64,000 nt of DNA, from the NCBI GenBank assembly GCA_018365815.1, contig JAGZJH010000010.1:1-64000 (forward strand), read 5' to 3'. Below the pieces are notes generated by a model. It made no database searches and was not told the DNA's origin. It saw only the letters and a program-made list of their open reading frames with translations. Made by a program: the position numbers and the translations under genes. Position 1 is the stretch's first letter. Each line of letters opens with the position of its first letter. Below are positions 63,976 through 64,000 of the stretch, in pieces. This DNA is from Erysipelotrichaceae bacterium. Its GTDB lineage: Bacteria > Bacillota_I > Bacilli_A > Erysipelotrichales > Coprobacillaceae.

Positions 63976-64000
63976 TCTTTAAGTTCTTTTTTTGAAATAG
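63957..64000 (-). CDS. C-terminus of a leftward gene cut by the window edge
   Basis: The last 13 codons of a minus-strand frame (ISKKELKELLNNF) end in TAA at 63957-63959 and are closed by a hairpin. The fragment is too short to identify. Confidence 0.5.
   Translation of the reverse strand, partial: ISKKELKELLNNF

Noticed and set aside
1..64000. CRISPR arrays, tRNA or rRNA genes, prophage
   Set aside because: No regularly spaced repeats, no cloverleaf or rRNA signatures and no phage structural genes were seen on either strand.

Overview
The window is a low-GC Firmicutes-type chromosome segment. Coding is dense, with overlapping genes, G-rich Shine-Dalgarno (SD) sites and short U-tracted terminators. 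AddAB, Mfd, RNase J, Spx, a T-box, a yjdF-type riboswitch and a mixed-acid-type pyruvate formate-lyase point to a fermentative gut member of the Erysipelotrichia/Coprobacillaceae or a close relative. That placement is inferred from gene content only. I saw no rRNA, tRNA, CRISPR array, prophage or replication origin.

Layout, left to right. 1-5.1 kb: start of a truncated leftward gene, a pair of ABC-FtsX transporter fusions, an Fe-S uracil-DNA glycosylase-like protein and a formate/nitrite channel. 5.2-12.1 kb: a leftward aromatic amino acid operon (aroF-aroB-aroA-aroC-pheA-aroK::GNAT) behind a strong promoter and a T-box whose specifier reads as UUC (Phe). 12.2-22 kb: lipid kinase, yjdF with its riboswitch, DUF3781, thioredoxin, MscS, Rsm22-like methyltransferase, metallo-beta-lactamase-fold hydrolase, MATE pump, aminotransferase, DUF1003 and DegV. 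22.2-25.5 kb: rightward yigZ, an LCP ligase with a Ser/Asn/Gln-rich tail, and a YitT protein. 25.7-31 kb: pth-mfd-mgtE. 31.3-40.3 kb: addB-addA-coiled-coil protein-small acetyltransferase-like protein-M42 peptidase. 40.4-45.7 kb: NdpA-type nucleoid protein, yaaA, an unknown protein, an orphan PTS IIC permease with palindromes at its promoter, and a ROK regulator.

46.0-48.3 kb is a patch of gene decay: an aldo/keto reductase lacking its 5' end and carrying two frameshifts, a sortase lacking its catalytic core, a tiny cell-wall-anchored-type protein, and the 3' half of a transposase broken by an exact 8-bp tandem duplication. 48.3-54.3 kb: membrane protein, second DegV, RNase J, an atypical metallophosphoesterase, second MATE pump. 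54.8-58.2 kb: a naturally split pyruvate formate-lyase. The catalytic chain, lacking its C-terminal glycyl-radical segment, is followed by a 66-residue mini-protein resembling the first half of that segment but without the radical glycine, then a 79-residue protein that is the missing segment, then the activating enzyme. 58.4-64 kb: membrane-anchored cysteine-less EIIB-like protein, RodA/FtsW, RluA-type pseudouridine synthase, NAD kinase, CYTH protein, Spx and YjbA-like protein.

How the parts fit: pyruvate formate-lyase makes formate, which the FNT channel at 4.3-5.0 kb could export. The aromatic operon should respond to uncharged tRNA-Phe through the T-box and probably to product through the regulatory domain of AroF. 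The split PFL with its intercalated mini-protein is the strongest candidate for an undescribed arrangement here.
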